Shown piece by piece: positions 36,281-45,390 of a DNA stretch of 64,000 nt (the first letter of the stretch is position 1; every line of letters starts with the position of its first letter). The position numbers were made by a program, and so were the translations under genes. The notes beneath the pieces are model-generated. The model was not told the origin of the DNA, searched no databases, and saw only the letters and a list, made by a program, of their open reading frames with translations. Source of the stretch: Chitinophaga polysaccharea (GTDB lineage: Bacteria; Bacteroidota; Bacteroidia; Chitinophagales; Chitinophagaceae); NCBI RefSeq assembly GCF_902150045.1, contig NZ_CABFVU010000001.1, forward strand, positions 1,426,001 to 1,490,000, in the 5' to 3' direction.

Positions 36281-37447
36281 ATGCAATTGATTATTGTAAA
36301 TGACGAACGGACAGCCCGGCAATTTCTCGACGTGCATGTGGAATTAAACAAGAATGTACCTGGATGGATAAGGCCGCTGGACAAGGATATTAACAGTGTT
36401 TTTGATTCTGAAAAAAACAAGGCATTCCGTCATGGTGAATGCATCAGATGGATTTTAAAAGATGACAAAGGCAGGTTAGCCGGCAGGATTGCCGCTTTTG
36501 TTAATAAAAAATATAAGACCAAAGGAGACGAATGCCTGGTAGGTGGCGTGGGTTTCTTTGATTGTATAGATCAGCAGGAAGCCGCCAACCTGCTTTTTGA
36601 TACTGCCAGGCAGTGGTTGCAGGAAAGAGGAATGGGCGCGATGGATGGCCCCATCAATTTCGGGGAACGGAATAACTGGTGGGGGTTGCTCACAGAAGGG
36701 TTTCATGAGCCATTATACTGCATGAACTTCAATCCTCCCTACTATATACGTTTATTTGAGGAGTACGGCTTCCAGCTTTTTTTCAACCAGATCTGCTACG
36801 GAATGAAGGTAAGCGATCAGCTGCAACCGAAATTTTTCAACCGGCATGCTGCAATTAAAGCGGATCCTGCATTCAGGGCGGTGCATATCCGTAAAAATGA
36901 ACTGCCGCGTTTTGCAGAAGCCTTTAGTATCGTATACAACAAGGCATGGGCACAGCATATGGGTGGTAAGGAAATGGCAAAAGGACAGGCTTTGGTGTTG
37001 TTTAAACAGATGAAGCCACTGCTGGATGAAAAAATTGCCTGGTTTGTTTACTATAACGAAGATCCCATTGCTATCTGGCTGAACCTACCGGATCTGAACC
37101 AGTATATTAAGCATATGAACGGCAGGTTTGGTTTGTTACAAAAGCTGAAATTCCTGTGGCTAAAACAAACCGGCTACTGCAAAAAGATGGTAGGGATTAT
37201 ATTTGGTATCGTCCCTGAATTCCAGGGAAAGGGCGTAGATGCCTATATGATCGTGGAAGGCGCAAAATTAATCCAGGACGGAAAGTCGAATTACGAAGAA
37301 TATGAAATGCAATGGATCGGCGATTTTAATCCTAGAATGCAAAATGTGGCAGAAAGCCTTGGCGCTGTTCCTTCCCGCAAGCTGGCCACCTACCGCTATT
37401 TATTTGACCGTACAGCTCCCTATAAAAGGCACCCGATACTTGGATAA
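36281..37447 (+). CDS. GNAT-like acyltransferase-fold protein
   Basis: A 388-residue cytoplasmic protein with two acyl-CoA N-acyltransferase-like halves. The N-terminal half (IRWILKDDKGRLAGRIAAFVN then GGVGFFDCIDQQEAANLLFDTARQWL) resembles the GNAT core. The middle has the conserved-looking DGPINFGERNNWWGLLTEGF, and the C-terminal half holds IIFGIVPEFQGKGVDAYMI, a motif-A-like loop with QGKGV. Similar long GNAT-like proteins occur in Bacteroidota; substrate unknown. Followed by a strong terminator, so monocistronic. Confidence 0.75.
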   Translation: MQLIIVNDERTARQFLDVHVELNKNVPGWIRPLDKDINSVFDSEKNKAFRHGECIRWILKDDKGRLAGRIAAFVNKKYKTKGDECLVGGVGFFDCIDQQEAANLLFDTARQWLQERGMGAMDGPINFGERNNWWGLLTEGFHEPLYCMNFNPPYYIRLFEEYGFQLFFNQICYGMKVSDQLQPKFFNRHAAIKADPAFRAVHIRKNELPRFAEAFSIVYNKAWAQHMGGKEMAKGQALVLFKQMKPLLDEKIAWFVYYNEDPIAIWLNLPDLNQYIKHMNGRFGLLQKLKFLWLKQTGYCKKMVGIIFGIVPEFQGKGVDAYMIVEGAKLIQDGKSNYEEYEMQWIGDFNPRMQNVAESLGAVPSRKLATYRYLFDRTAPYKRHPILG

Positions 37448-37474
37448 GAAAGGATAAATATATTATTAACAATA

Positions 37475-37508
37475 AAAGAGTACTGTCTTCAGGCAGACAG
37501 TACTCTTT
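37475..37508 (+). terminator. Terminator after the acyltransferase-like gene
   Basis: Perfect 14-bp stem aaagagtactgtct/agacagtactcttt with a 6-nt loop, 27 bp after the stop. Confidence 0.85.
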
Positions 37509-37697
37509 CAGAGCATGTGGATAGATATGTCAGCCATAATATAATACTAAAAGTAATTGCTATGGATCCGTTACAGCAGAGGGAATAATACATCTCATAT
37601 CAATATACGATACTGTTGGGAGATGAATAATTTTATGATATTATCTTCATTTAAATCCCTTTTGCTGTTACGACCGCATCTAACCTGACATTTTGTT

Positions 37698-39815
37698 ATG
37701 ATCAACTTATACCCTGAGTGCCCTGATAACGCGGATCTGGCACTTATTGAGCCCACGTTATTATTTAGGCAACAAGTAGTGAAAGCCATCAGCTACGTTG
37801 TGTTGTTTTTTATTCTCTACGTGGTATTATTATTTGCAGCCATCGCCCTGGCTGTTGCCTGCATATGGGGAGGGATCATGTTATTCCGTGCCTATCCGGC
37901 CTGGAGTACCGGCATCACCGGGCTCAGTTTTATTGTACTGGGTGGCATGGTCTTATTTTTTCTGATAAAATTTCTGTTTAACAAACGTCCCGCAGTTAGT
38001 CCTTACCGTACACAGATCTTTCCGGATCATCATCCCCGTTTATTTGACTTTATTACACGGCTGGTAAAAGATACGCGCATCAGTTTTCCTAAAAAGATAT
38101 TCGTTGTACCAGACATGAATACCGCGGTATTCTATCATTCGAGCTTCCTGAGTTTATTCTGGCCGGCGGGGAAAAACCTGGAAATTGGTTTAGGGTTGAT
38201 CAACAGCGTAAATGTGAGTGAGTTCAAAATGCTGCTGGCGCATGAATTTGCGCATTTTTCGCAGCGTAGTATGAAGCTTGGCAGCTATATCTATGCGCTG
38301 AACAAGATGTTATATAGCATGCTGTATGAAAATGACCGCTGGAATGAAATAGAACTGCGCTGGAGCAGGGGGAGCAGCCCGCTGAATTTTTTTGCGCACA
38401 TCACTACAGGGATCCTGAACGGTATGCAATATGTATTGCGGAAAATATATGCTGTCATCAACCGGCAGTACCTGGAGCTGAGCGGGGAAATGGAGCACTA
38501 TGCAGATACGGTAGCAGTAGGTCTTACCAGTACAGAAACAGCGGTAAGCGGTTTGCGAAGACAGGAAATGGGCGGTTATTGCCTGGATCACTGTTTTCAT
38601 AAATTACCGGACCTTGCAGAAAGGGCACTCCGTTTTTCCAATATTTTTATGGCACAACGCGGCATGATCCGGTATCATGCCGCCCAGAACCACCTGGCAT
38701 TGGATGCTGCCGGGCTGCCGGTTATTACCGACAATTATTTCCAGACATTTCTTAAGAGCCGGGTACAGTTGAGGGAGCAATGGACCTCACACCTTTCGCG
38801 GGAAGCGCGGGAAGCGCATTATCTGGCGGCAGCAGTACAGTGCAAACCTGTGAGCACCAGCGCCTGGAACCTGTTTAACGAGCCGGAAAGTATCCAGGAA
38901 CAAATGACTTCACTGGTGTATAATTTTACGACGCATGCCGGTGAAGCGCCGCTTACTGAGATATCGCCGGCCACGTATATTGAAGAACTTTCTCACCATC
39001 ACCGGCTGTACGAGTATCCCAGGGCATTTAATGAGTACTATGATAACAGGGAGTTCGCCGGCATTAGCGGGGAGTTCACCCGGCTGCTTACACCCGCGGA
39101 AATAAAGACAAGTAGCTTTCAGGACCTCTATCATCCGGATAACATTACAAGAATGCGGGCTTTTTACCGCGACCGCCAGGATGCAGAAACCCTTCAGGCC
39201 ATCAGCAACGGGCAGTTCCAGACCAGTTATTTTGAATTTGACGGGCAAAAATACAGTGCAGCACGCGCCACGCAGCTGGCCAGGATGTTATCCACACATG
39301 TTGCCGCCGAAGAAATGTGGCTTCAGCAGCACGACCAGCAGGCGTTTCAATATCACTACAGCATAGCTATGCAACGCAGCCAGGCTACGGCCGTTCTGCT
39401 TATGGAAAAATACACACAGATCCTGCAGTACCAGCAAACCAGTCGGCAGCTGAATGAACAGGTGATACGGATCATTCATTGTATCAGCCTGTTGTTTAAT
39501 TCCGGCGGGGAAGAAATGGAATCGTTGCAGGCATTGTTTGATGAATTGTCGGCCGAGTGCTGGGGATTCCGGATGGTTATGGAAAACATCCGGCAGGGGA
39601 AGCTGTTTCTAAATTTCCCTGAAGACATGGAAGAAAGATTAAAGCGGTTCAATGAGCGTGATTGCACTTTTATGCAGGATATGGTACCGGATTATGCAGC
39701 CATCCAGGAACTACATGAAATCAGTTCTGCCACGATGGAACATTTTAGCAACAGCATCATATTACTAAAAAAGTCATATCTGGAGTTTGTTTTATCATTG
39801 GAACCGGGAGAATAG
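37698..39815 (+). CDS. M48-family membrane metallopeptidase
   Basis: A 705-residue zinc peptidase. Two membrane helices occupy residues 32-60 and 72-94. The active-site helix LLAHEFAHFSQRSM gives His182, Glu183 and His186, and the third ligand is probably Glu in SGEMEHYADTVAVG. The arrangement is HtpX/Ste24-like, but the C-terminal part (about 330-705) is a long helical soluble domain I do not recognise. Substrate unknown; quality control of membrane proteins is the usual role. It is followed 86 bp later by dnaX, with no terminator seen between them. Confidence 0.88.
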   Translation: MINLYPECPDNADLALIEPTLLFRQQVVKAISYVVLFFILYVVLLFAAIALAVACIWGGIMLFRAYPAWSTGITGLSFIVLGGMVLFFLIKFLFNKRPAVSPYRTQIFPDHHPRLFDFITRLVKDTRISFPKKIFVVPDMNTAVFYHSSFLSLFWPAGKNLEIGLGLINSVNVSEFKMLLAHEFAHFSQRSMKLGSYIYALNKMLYSMLYENDRWNEIELRWSRGSSPLNFFAHITTGILNGMQYVLRKIYAVINRQYLELSGEMEHYADTVAVGLTSTETAVSGLRRQEMGGYCLDHCFHKLPDLAERALRFSNIFMAQRGMIRYHAAQNHLALDAAGLPVITDNYFQTFLKSRVQLREQWTSHLSREAREAHYLAAAVQCKPVSTSAWNLFNEPESIQEQMTSLVYNFTTHAGEAPLTEISPATYIEELSHHHRLYEYPRAFNEYYDNREFAGISGEFTRLLTPAEIKTSSFQDLYHPDNITRMRAFYRDRQDAETLQAISNGQFQTSYFEFDGQKYSAARATQLARMLSTHVAAEEMWLQQHDQQAFQYHYSIAMQRSQATAVLLMEKYTQILQYQQTSRQLNEQVIRIIHCISLLFNSGGEEMESLQALFDELSAECWGFRMVMENIRQGKLFLNFPEDMEERLKRFNERDCTFMQDMVPDYAAIQELHEISSATMEHFSNSIILLKKSYLEFVLSLEPGE

Positions 39816-39901
39816 ACCCGTTAAAGCGCCGTTACTGCTGCGCATTTTTCTCTTACTGAATTTGTGCGTATTTTCGGCGCTCGCGAAAGCGTAGCACTCA
39901 T

Positions 39902-41902
39902 ATGGAGAATTTTATCGTTTCAGCCCGTAAATACCGTCCACAGAACTTTTCAACAGTAGTAGGACAGGCACATATTACCACCACACTCAAAAATGCCATC
40001 CGCAATAAACAGCTGGCACATGCCTTCCTGTTTTGCGGTCCGCGTGGAGTAGGGAAAACCACCTGTGCCCGTATCCTGGCTAAAACCATTAACTGCGAAA
40101 ACCTGCAGCCGGATGGGGAAGCCTGTAATGAGTGTCATTCCTGCAAATCGTTTAATGAGGGCAGTTCATTCAACATCCATGAACTGGACGCTGCCTCCAA
40201 TAACTCTGTAGATGACATCCGCACCCTGGTGGAACAGGTGCGCTTTGCGCCGCAGGCAGGAAAGTACAAGATCTATATCATAGATGAGGTACACATGCTC
40301 AGTTCCTCGGCTTTCAATGCTTTTCTTAAAACCCTGGAGGAGCCGCCGTCTTATGCGATCTTCATCCTGGCTACTACGGAAAAGCATAAAATATTGCCGA
40401 CCATTCTGAGCCGTTGCCAGATCTTCGACTTCAAGCGTATTACCATACAGGATACGGTAGACCATTTGCAGGAGATATGTAATAAGGAGCATATCCAGGC
40501 AGAAGCTGATGCCCTGCACCTGGTAGCGCAGAAAACCGACGGGTGTATGCGTGATTCCCTGAGTACGCTGGATAAGATCGTAAGTTTTACAAGCGGGCAT
40601 CTTACCTACCAGAATACCCTGGAACACCTCAATATTCTTGATTACGATTATTTTTTCCGGGTAATGACGGCTGTGTTGCAACAGGACGTAGCCAATGCCC
40701 TGCTGATATTTGATGAAATTTTACAGAAGGGTTTTGAAGGAGATAATTTCCTGAACGGATGGGCGGAATTTTTACGTAACCTGTTATTATGTAAAGAAGA
40801 TAAGGCCCTTCACCTGGTAGAGGTTTCCGGTAACCTGAAAGAGCGTTATAAACAGCTGTCGGGCCAGGTAAGCCCCGCTTACCTGATCACCGCCCTGCAC
40901 CTGCTGAATGAAACCGAGATCAATTACCGCATGGCACGTAATAAGCGTTTGCATGTGGAAATGGCCCTGATCAGGCTGTGTTTCCTGCAACAGGCTGTAA
41001 CGCTGGTGAGTGACGACAGCAACGGAGAGGTCTCAAAAAAAAAGCTGGTAGCTGATGGCTCTCCGCCGCAAAAACTGCGGGCGCCTGTTGCCCAGCCGGT
41101 AACCGCTAAAACCATTACCGGTACTCCGGCCACTACAGAAAGCATTGCAGCAGCGGGCCCCCGTTTAACGGTAGACATACCGGTGGCAGCACCGGTGCAA
41201 AAAACATCGGTACAAACTCCGCCGGTTCAGGCTGCGCCAGTTGTCCAAACGCCACCACCAGCAGCACCGGCCCCTGTGCCCGCTACGCCTTCTTCCAATG
41301 GAAATACGGGAGTGATTAATACGCCTGCTATGGCGCCTTCCTCCAGTATACCTGTTACCAGTTCACCGGGAACAGCTCAAGCCACAGCTCCTGTGGCCTC
41401 TCCTGCTGCAGGGACTTCCGGTTCAGCAGCCGCCACGGCCCCTGCCGGCAAACTGACCGGGCTTGCCGCTATGAAAGAGGCAATGGCTGCCAAACAGCAG
41501 GGCACCACTCAGGTGCAATCCACCCCTATTACCATGGGAGCTATCCATGTGTACTGGGAAGAATTTATTGATCTGTACCGGCAGGCCAACAAAATGACGG
41601 TGGTAAGTAATTTGCAGCTGGCCCAGCTGAAGCTACTGGGTACTGCTGAGGTTGGAATTGTAAGCCGGAACATTGTACAGTTCCGGTTTATGGAAGAAGA
41701 AAAGCTGGTGATTGCAGAATTCCTGAAGAAGAAATTCAACAACCCCGCCATTGTGCTCACCCTGCAGCTGGATGAAAGCCAGCAGGTACAGGATATTGGT
41801 CCGGCCCCGCTTTCCAGCCGGGAGCAGTTCCAGCAGATGGCAGAGAAATACCCATTGGTAAAAGAGCTGAAAGACCGGCTTAACATGGAATTGGATTTCT
41901 AG
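39902..41902 (+). CDS. dnaX: DNA polymerase III subunits tau/gamma
   Basis: Clamp-loader ATPase of the replicase. The 666-residue tau has Walker A FCGPRGVGKTTCARIL near residue 45, a zinc module (CENLQPDGEACNECHSC), the DEAH-like IIDEVHMLSSSAFNAFL, sensor SRC in TILSRCQIF, and clamp-loader domain III to about residue 370. A Pro/Ala/Thr-rich linker (about 385-535) and a tau-specific C-terminal domain follow. At codons 379-381 (Lys-Lys-Lys) the DNA is AAA AAA AAG after a final A, an A9 run containing the A AAA AAG heptamer. A -1 shift there reaches TGA after three codons and would give a 384-residue gamma-like protein. Confidence 0.97.
   Translation: MENFIVSARKYRPQNFSTVVGQAHITTTLKNAIRNKQLAHAFLFCGPRGVGKTTCARILAKTINCENLQPDGEACNECHSCKSFNEGSSFNIHELDAASNNSVDDIRTLVEQVRFAPQAGKYKIYIIDEVHMLSSSAFNAFLKTLEEPPSYAIFILATTEKHKILPTILSRCQIFDFKRITIQDTVDHLQEICNKEHIQAEADALHLVAQKTDGCMRDSLSTLDKIVSFTSGHLTYQNTLEHLNILDYDYFFRVMTAVLQQDVANALLIFDEILQKGFEGDNFLNGWAEFLRNLLLCKEDKALHLVEVSGNLKERYKQLSGQVSPAYLITALHLLNETEINYRMARNKRLHVEMALIRLCFLQQAVTLVSDDSNGEVSKKKLVADGSPPQKLRAPVAQPVTAKTITGTPATTESIAAAGPRLTVDIPVAAPVQKTSVQTPPVQAAPVVQTPPPAAPAPVPATPSSNGNTGVINTPAMAPSSSIPVTSSPGTAQATAPVASPAAGTSGSAAATAPAGKLTGLAAMKEAMAAKQQGTTQVQSTPITMGAIHVYWEEFIDLYRQANKMTVVSNLQLAQLKLLGTAEVGIVSRNIVQFRFMEEEKLVIAEFLKKKFNNPAIVLTLQLDESQQVQDIGPAPLSSREQFQQMAEKYPLVKELKDRLNMELDF
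41024..41083 (+). promoter_or_regulatory. dnaX: Putative programmed frameshift/slippage site in dnaX
   Basis: GGAGAGG (41024-41030), then an A9 run (41035-41043) and G, whose last seven bases in frame read A AAA AAG (41038-41044). The -1 frame continues gct-ggt-agc-tga, stopping at 41053-41055. A stem with seven pairs and one bulge follows (41064-41083, loop aaaac). The order of Shine-Dalgarno-like element, slippery heptamer, early stop and stem is that of E. coli dnaX; the A9 run alone recalls transcriptional slippage in Thermus dnaX. The 0 frame is also intact, so it could be chance in a lysine run. Confidence 0.6.
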
Positions 41903-41966
41903 CGTACATACGCTGATTAAATATTAAGGATAGACAGACATTTTTAAACAGTTTACAATTCCTTCT

Positions 41967-41997
41967 TTGCGTTTTTGCGCAAAAACATGTAGGTTTG
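41967..41997 (+). promoter_or_regulatory. Bacteroidota-type promoter for pdhC
   Basis: TTG (41967-41969), a 20-nt spacer and TAGGTTTG (41990-41997) fit the Bacteroidota consensus, 23 bp before the pdhC start codon. Confidence 0.7.
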
Positions 41998-42020
41998 AAC
42001 AAAATTTTGAATAAAGCACT

Positions 42021-43673
42021 ATGGCAGAAGTTATCAGAATGCCCCTTTTGAGTGATACGATGACGGAAGGGGTGATTGCGGAATGGCATAAAAAGGTGGG
42101 CGATACAGTAAAAGCAGACGATGTTATAGCTGAAGTGGAAACAGATAAGGCCACTATGGAAGTGATGGGTTATGTAGAAGGAACCCTCCTTTATATAGGT
42201 GTTGAGAAAGGGAAAGCAGCTAAGGTAAACGGGATCATTGCCATTGTAGGTAAACCTGGAGAAGATTACAGCTCCCTGCTGGAAGGCGAAGGTAAAAAAG
42301 ATGCTGCCGCTCCTGCACCAACTGCCGCCGCACCGGCACCTGCTCCACAGGCTGCTCCGGCCGCTGCCGCTCCGGCTGATGATGCTGCATTAAAAGAAGC
42401 ACTGAAAAATGCTACTGTTATCCGGATGCCGCTCCTGAGCGATACCATGACAGAAGGTAAAATAGTTGCCTGGAATAAAAAAGTAGGCGACATTGTAAAA
42501 AGCGATGATGTACTGGCTGAAGTGGAAACGGATAAAGCGACCATGGAAGTTATAGGTTATGCCGACGGTACTTTATTATATATAGGTGTAAAAGAAGGCG
42601 ATGCCGCCAAAGTAAATGGTATTATAGCCATTGTGGGTAAAGCGGGTACTAATGTAGACGCGATCCTGGCAGCTGAAGGCGCTGCCCCCGCGGCACCAGC
42701 CCAGGCTGCATCTGCCCCGGCCCCTTCCCAGAACGGTACTCCTGCTCCGGCGCCAGCCCAGGCCCCTGCCCCTGCTGCAACTACCTCCACTGATGGCCGT
42801 GTAAAAGCGTCTCCGCTGGCAAAGAAACTGGCAGAAGAGAAAGGTATTGATATCAGCCAGGTTCCGGGTTCCGGCGATGGTGGCCGTATCATCAAAAAAG
42901 ATGTGGATAGCTATGTTCCTGCTGCCAAAACGGCTCCTGCAGCACAAGCCGGTACAGCGCCAGCTGCTCCAGCCTTTGTACCTGCCGGCCAGGAAGGCTT
43001 CAAAGATATTCCGCTGACCAAAATGCGCCAGACGATTGCCAGACGCCTCAGCGAAAGCAAATTCAGTGCGCCTCACTTCTATCTGAAAATAGATGTGAAT
43101 ATGGATAAGGCGATAGAAGCCCGTAAATCCATCAACGAAATTTCCCCCGTTAAGATTTCCTTCAATGATATGGTGATCAAGGCCGCTGCTATGGCACTGC
43201 GTCAGCATCCTGCCGTGAACAGTAGCTGGATGGGCGACTTTATCCGCGAAAACCAGCATATACATATTGGTTCTGCAGTAGCCATTGAAGAAGGCCTGAT
43301 AGTACCGGTGATCCGCTTTGCAGATCAGAAAACACTGAGCCAGATTGCCAGTGATGCAAAAGGCCTGTACGATAAAGCCAAAAACAAGAAACTGCAACCA
43401 CAGGAATTCAGCGGTAATACTTTCAGCATCTCCAACCTGGGTATGCTGGGCATCGACGAATTCACTGCGATCATTAACCCGCCGGATTCAGCGATCCTCG
43501 CGGTTGGTAACATCACAGAAACTGCGGTAGTGGAAAAAGGCCAGATAAAAACAGCCAACATCATGAAACTGACCCTGAGCTGCGACCATAGAAGCGTGGA
43601 TGGAGCTGTAGGCGCCCGTTTCCTGGCTACCCTGAAAGGTTTCCTGGAAAACCCGGTAACCATGCTGGTATAA
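42021..43673 (+). CDS. pdhC: Pyruvate dehydrogenase E2, dihydrolipoamide acetyltransferase
   Basis: Core of the pyruvate dehydrogenase complex; transfers acetyl groups from lipoyl-lysine to CoA. The 550-residue protein has two tandem lipoyl domains (residues 1-80 and about 130-210), each with the lipoylation lysine in VETDKATMEV. Ala/Pro linkers separate them from an E3/E1-binding domain (VKASPLAKKLAEEKGIDISQVPGSG, about 255-290). The catalytic domain runs to the C terminus with CDHRSVDGAVGARF (His and Asp of the active site). E1 and E3 genes are not adjacent. It has its own promoter and terminator. A 2-oxoglutarate or branched-chain E2 is less likely given two lipoyl domains. Confidence 0.92.
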   Translation: MAEVIRMPLLSDTMTEGVIAEWHKKVGDTVKADDVIAEVETDKATMEVMGYVEGTLLYIGVEKGKAAKVNGIIAIVGKPGEDYSSLLEGEGKKDAAAPAPTAAAPAPAPQAAPAAAAPADDAALKEALKNATVIRMPLLSDTMTEGKIVAWNKKVGDIVKSDDVLAEVETDKATMEVIGYADGTLLYIGVKEGDAAKVNGIIAIVGKAGTNVDAILAAEGAAPAAPAQAASAPAPSQNGTPAPAPAQAPAPAATTSTDGRVKASPLAKKLAEEKGIDISQVPGSGDGGRIIKKDVDSYVPAAKTAPAAQAGTAPAAPAFVPAGQEGFKDIPLTKMRQTIARRLSESKFSAPHFYLKIDVNMDKAIEARKSINEISPVKISFNDMVIKAAAMALRQHPAVNSSWMGDFIRENQHIHIGSAVAIEEGLIVPVIRFADQKTLSQIASDAKGLYDKAKNKKLQPQEFSGNTFSISNLGMLGIDEFTAIINPPDSAILAVGNITETAVVEKGQIKTANIMKLTLSCDHRSVDGAVGARFLATLKGFLENPVTMLV

Positions 43674-43693
43674 AAAATTGTAATAGCTATACG

Positions 43694-43722
43694 AAAGGCG
43701 GAGTGAATACTCCGCCTTTTTG
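43694..43722 (+). terminator. Terminator of pdhC
   Basis: Perfect 11-bp stem aaaggcggagt/actccgccttt with a GAAT loop followed by T residues, 20 bp after the pdhC stop. Confidence 0.88.
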
Positions 43723-43801
43723 TTGCCCTGAACTACCAGAATATCGTTGATGCCTGCCGCTGATCGCCCCGTCATTCACCGGTAAAATGTTTCATTAGAT
43801 T

Positions 43802-43831
43802 TTGAAAGTTCAAAAACCTGGTATACATTTG
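43802..43831 (+). promoter_or_regulatory. Bacteroidota-type promoter for the GbsR-type gene
   Basis: TTG (43802-43804), a 19-nt spacer and TACATTTG (43824-43831) match TTG-N19-TAnnTTTG exactly, 39 bp upstream of the start codon. Confidence 0.78.
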
Positions 43832-43870
43832 ATGCTGTAAACCGTCAAACGCTATAAAATAACGACCTAC

Positions 43871-44377
43871 ATGAATTTAGTGGAAGCAAAAGCGCAGTTT
43901 ATCCAAACATGGGGCTCTTTGGGCGCCCAGTGGGGCATTAACCGTACAATGGCCCAGATCCACGCTTTATTGCTGGTAATGCCTGATCCCTTGAGTGCCG
44001 ATGATATCATGGAGGAACTGAACATCTCCCGGGGAAATACCAATATGAATGTGCGGGAACTGATTAACTGGGGCCTGGTAGAACGTATCCTGATCCCGGG
44101 GGAAAGAAAGGAATTCTTTGTAGCAGAAAAAGATATCTGGAAAGTAGCCACCTATATAGCCCGTGAAAGAAAGAAACGCGAGCTGGATCCCATCATGAAA
44201 GTGCTGTTACAGCTGCAGCAGGCAGAGGGTGATCCTAAAGACAAAGAGATGAAGGCCTTTAAGGATTCCATCTCCAACATCACCAAATTTGCGCAGCAAA
44301 CAGATAAAACCATCGGCGCATTTATCAAATCAGAAGAAAGCTGGTTCTATAGCAGCCTGCTAAAGCTGATCAAATAA
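43871..44377 (+). CDS. GbsR/MarR-family transcriptional regulator
   Basis: A 168-residue winged-helix regulator. The N-terminal AQFIQTWGSLGAQWGINRTMAQIHALLL and the helix-turn-helix DIMEELNISRGNTNMNVRELINWGLVERI are the GbsR family marks, and a wing with GERKEFFVAEKDIWKV follows. The C-terminal helices probably dimerise. In Bacillus GbsR senses choline, but the ligand here is unknown. A small membrane protein frame begins 49 bp downstream and might be its target. Confidence 0.9.
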   Translation: MNLVEAKAQFIQTWGSLGAQWGINRTMAQIHALLLVMPDPLSADDIMEELNISRGNTNMNVRELINWGLVERILIPGERKEFFVAEKDIWKVATYIARERKKRELDPIMKVLLQLQQAEGDPKDKEMKAFKDSISNITKFAQQTDKTIGAFIKSEESWFYSSLLKLIK

Positions 44378-44426
44378 TATTTGGAGATATATTTCCATTT
44401 CTCCGAAAATCCGGAATACCAAAAAG

Positions 44427-44798
44427 ATGAAACCGTTTTACATAGCAGACGGTATTATCCAGGGAATACTGACAGTGATTTGCACAGTCGATATTACCCT
44501 TTTACTATGCAATGTGGCATTGTTTGCATTACTGGTCCGGGCAGAGAAGTGGCTGCCTATCCATACACCTGCATTTACAGATGTTTTGCAGGCGTTTACC
44601 GCAACCAGTACGTTTCTCCTCCTTCCGGGCCTGATACTTGCCATAACCGTGTTATCTATACGAAGAAGCATTATTACCTTACGGGAAGAAGCGGTTTCCC
44701 TTCGGTTGCAATCACCCTGCCGTCTATACGAAAACAGCCATATCAGCGTTTCCCCTGTAAAAGCCCGGAGCGCTTATCACCTGCCCCGAATTCCGTAA
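44427..44798 (+). CDS. Possible small membrane protein downstream of the GbsR-type gene
   Basis: A 123-residue frame with two hydrophobic segments (about residues 10-40 and 58-78) then a basic polar tail. No motif was recognised. It begins with an ATG 49 bp after the GbsR-type gene on the same strand and ends just before the CoA-binding protein gene. A second, overlapping frame covers part of it, and the polar tail looks poorly conserved in composition, so it may be a decayed or spurious gene. Confidence 0.4.
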   Translation: MKPFYIADGIIQGILTVICTVDITLLLCNVALFALLVRAEKWLPIHTPAFTDVLQAFTATSTFLLLPGLILAITVLSIRRSIITLREEAVSLRLQSPCRLYENSHISVSPVKARSAYHLPRIP

Positions 44799-44807
44799 AT
44801 TAGCAGT

Positions 44808-45185
44808 ATGGAAACCAATAATGATAAAAAGCTCACCGTGGTACTGGGCGCATCGCCTAACCCGGAAAGATACAGCCACCTGGCCGTGAACCGGCTGAAG
44901 GCCAAAGGGCACCCGGTAGTAGCGATAGGAAAACGTGCGGCTACCATTGGTGATACGCCGATAATCACCGAACATCCGCCGCTTGAAAAAGTAGATACTG
45001 TGACCATGTACCTGAACCCGGTGGCACAGAAAGAATATTACGACTATATATTACAGCTGCGGCCCAACCGCATCATCTTCAATCCAGGTGCAGAAAACCC
45101 GGAGCTGGAAGATATTGCCCGGCAGCATAATATCCGTCCGGTTGAGGCATGTACCCTTGTAATGCTCAGCACGGGGCAGTTCTAG
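44808..45185 (+). CDS. CoA-binding domain protein
   Basis: A 125-residue cytoplasmic protein with a Rossmann fold of the CoA_binding_2 (YccU-like) type: KLTVVLGASPNPERYSHLAVNRLKAKGHPVVAIG, VDTVTMYLNPVAQKEYYDYIL, RIIFNPGAENPELEDIARQ and the final VEACTLVML are all in the expected order. These proteins bind CoA, but a reaction is not known. Followed by a hairpin with a T run. Confidence 0.92.
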   Translation: METNNDKKLTVVLGASPNPERYSHLAVNRLKAKGHPVVAIGKRAATIGDTPIITEHPPLEKVDTVTMYLNPVAQKEYYDYILQLRPNRIIFNPGAENPELEDIARQHNIRPVEACTLVMLSTGQF

Positions 45186-45224
45186 CCCTCCTCCACTCTG
45201 AATCTTCTTATTTTTTTAATATAT

Positions 45225-45253
45225 AGCTGTTGGTTATTGCTAACAGCTTTTTC
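45225..45253 (+). terminator. Terminator of the CoA-binding protein gene
   Basis: Stem agctgtt/aacagct, extended by a G-T and a G-C pair around a 6-nt loop, followed by a T run, 39 bp after the stop. Confidence 0.65.
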
Positions 45254-45390
45254 GTATATTCGTATATATTGCTGTTATCCCCAATGAACGCATTCCATAT
45301 TGTTGACCCAATTAGCGCATGGCATTACTTCAGCAGGCAGGCATTATAGCATAACCCAATTACGCATGTTCACCCTTAATATATACATGT

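Noticed and set aside
41013..41060. Sequencing error as explanation of the dnaX A9 run
   Set aside because: The 0 frame continues intact through a normal tau linker and C-terminal domain, so no frame correction is needed.
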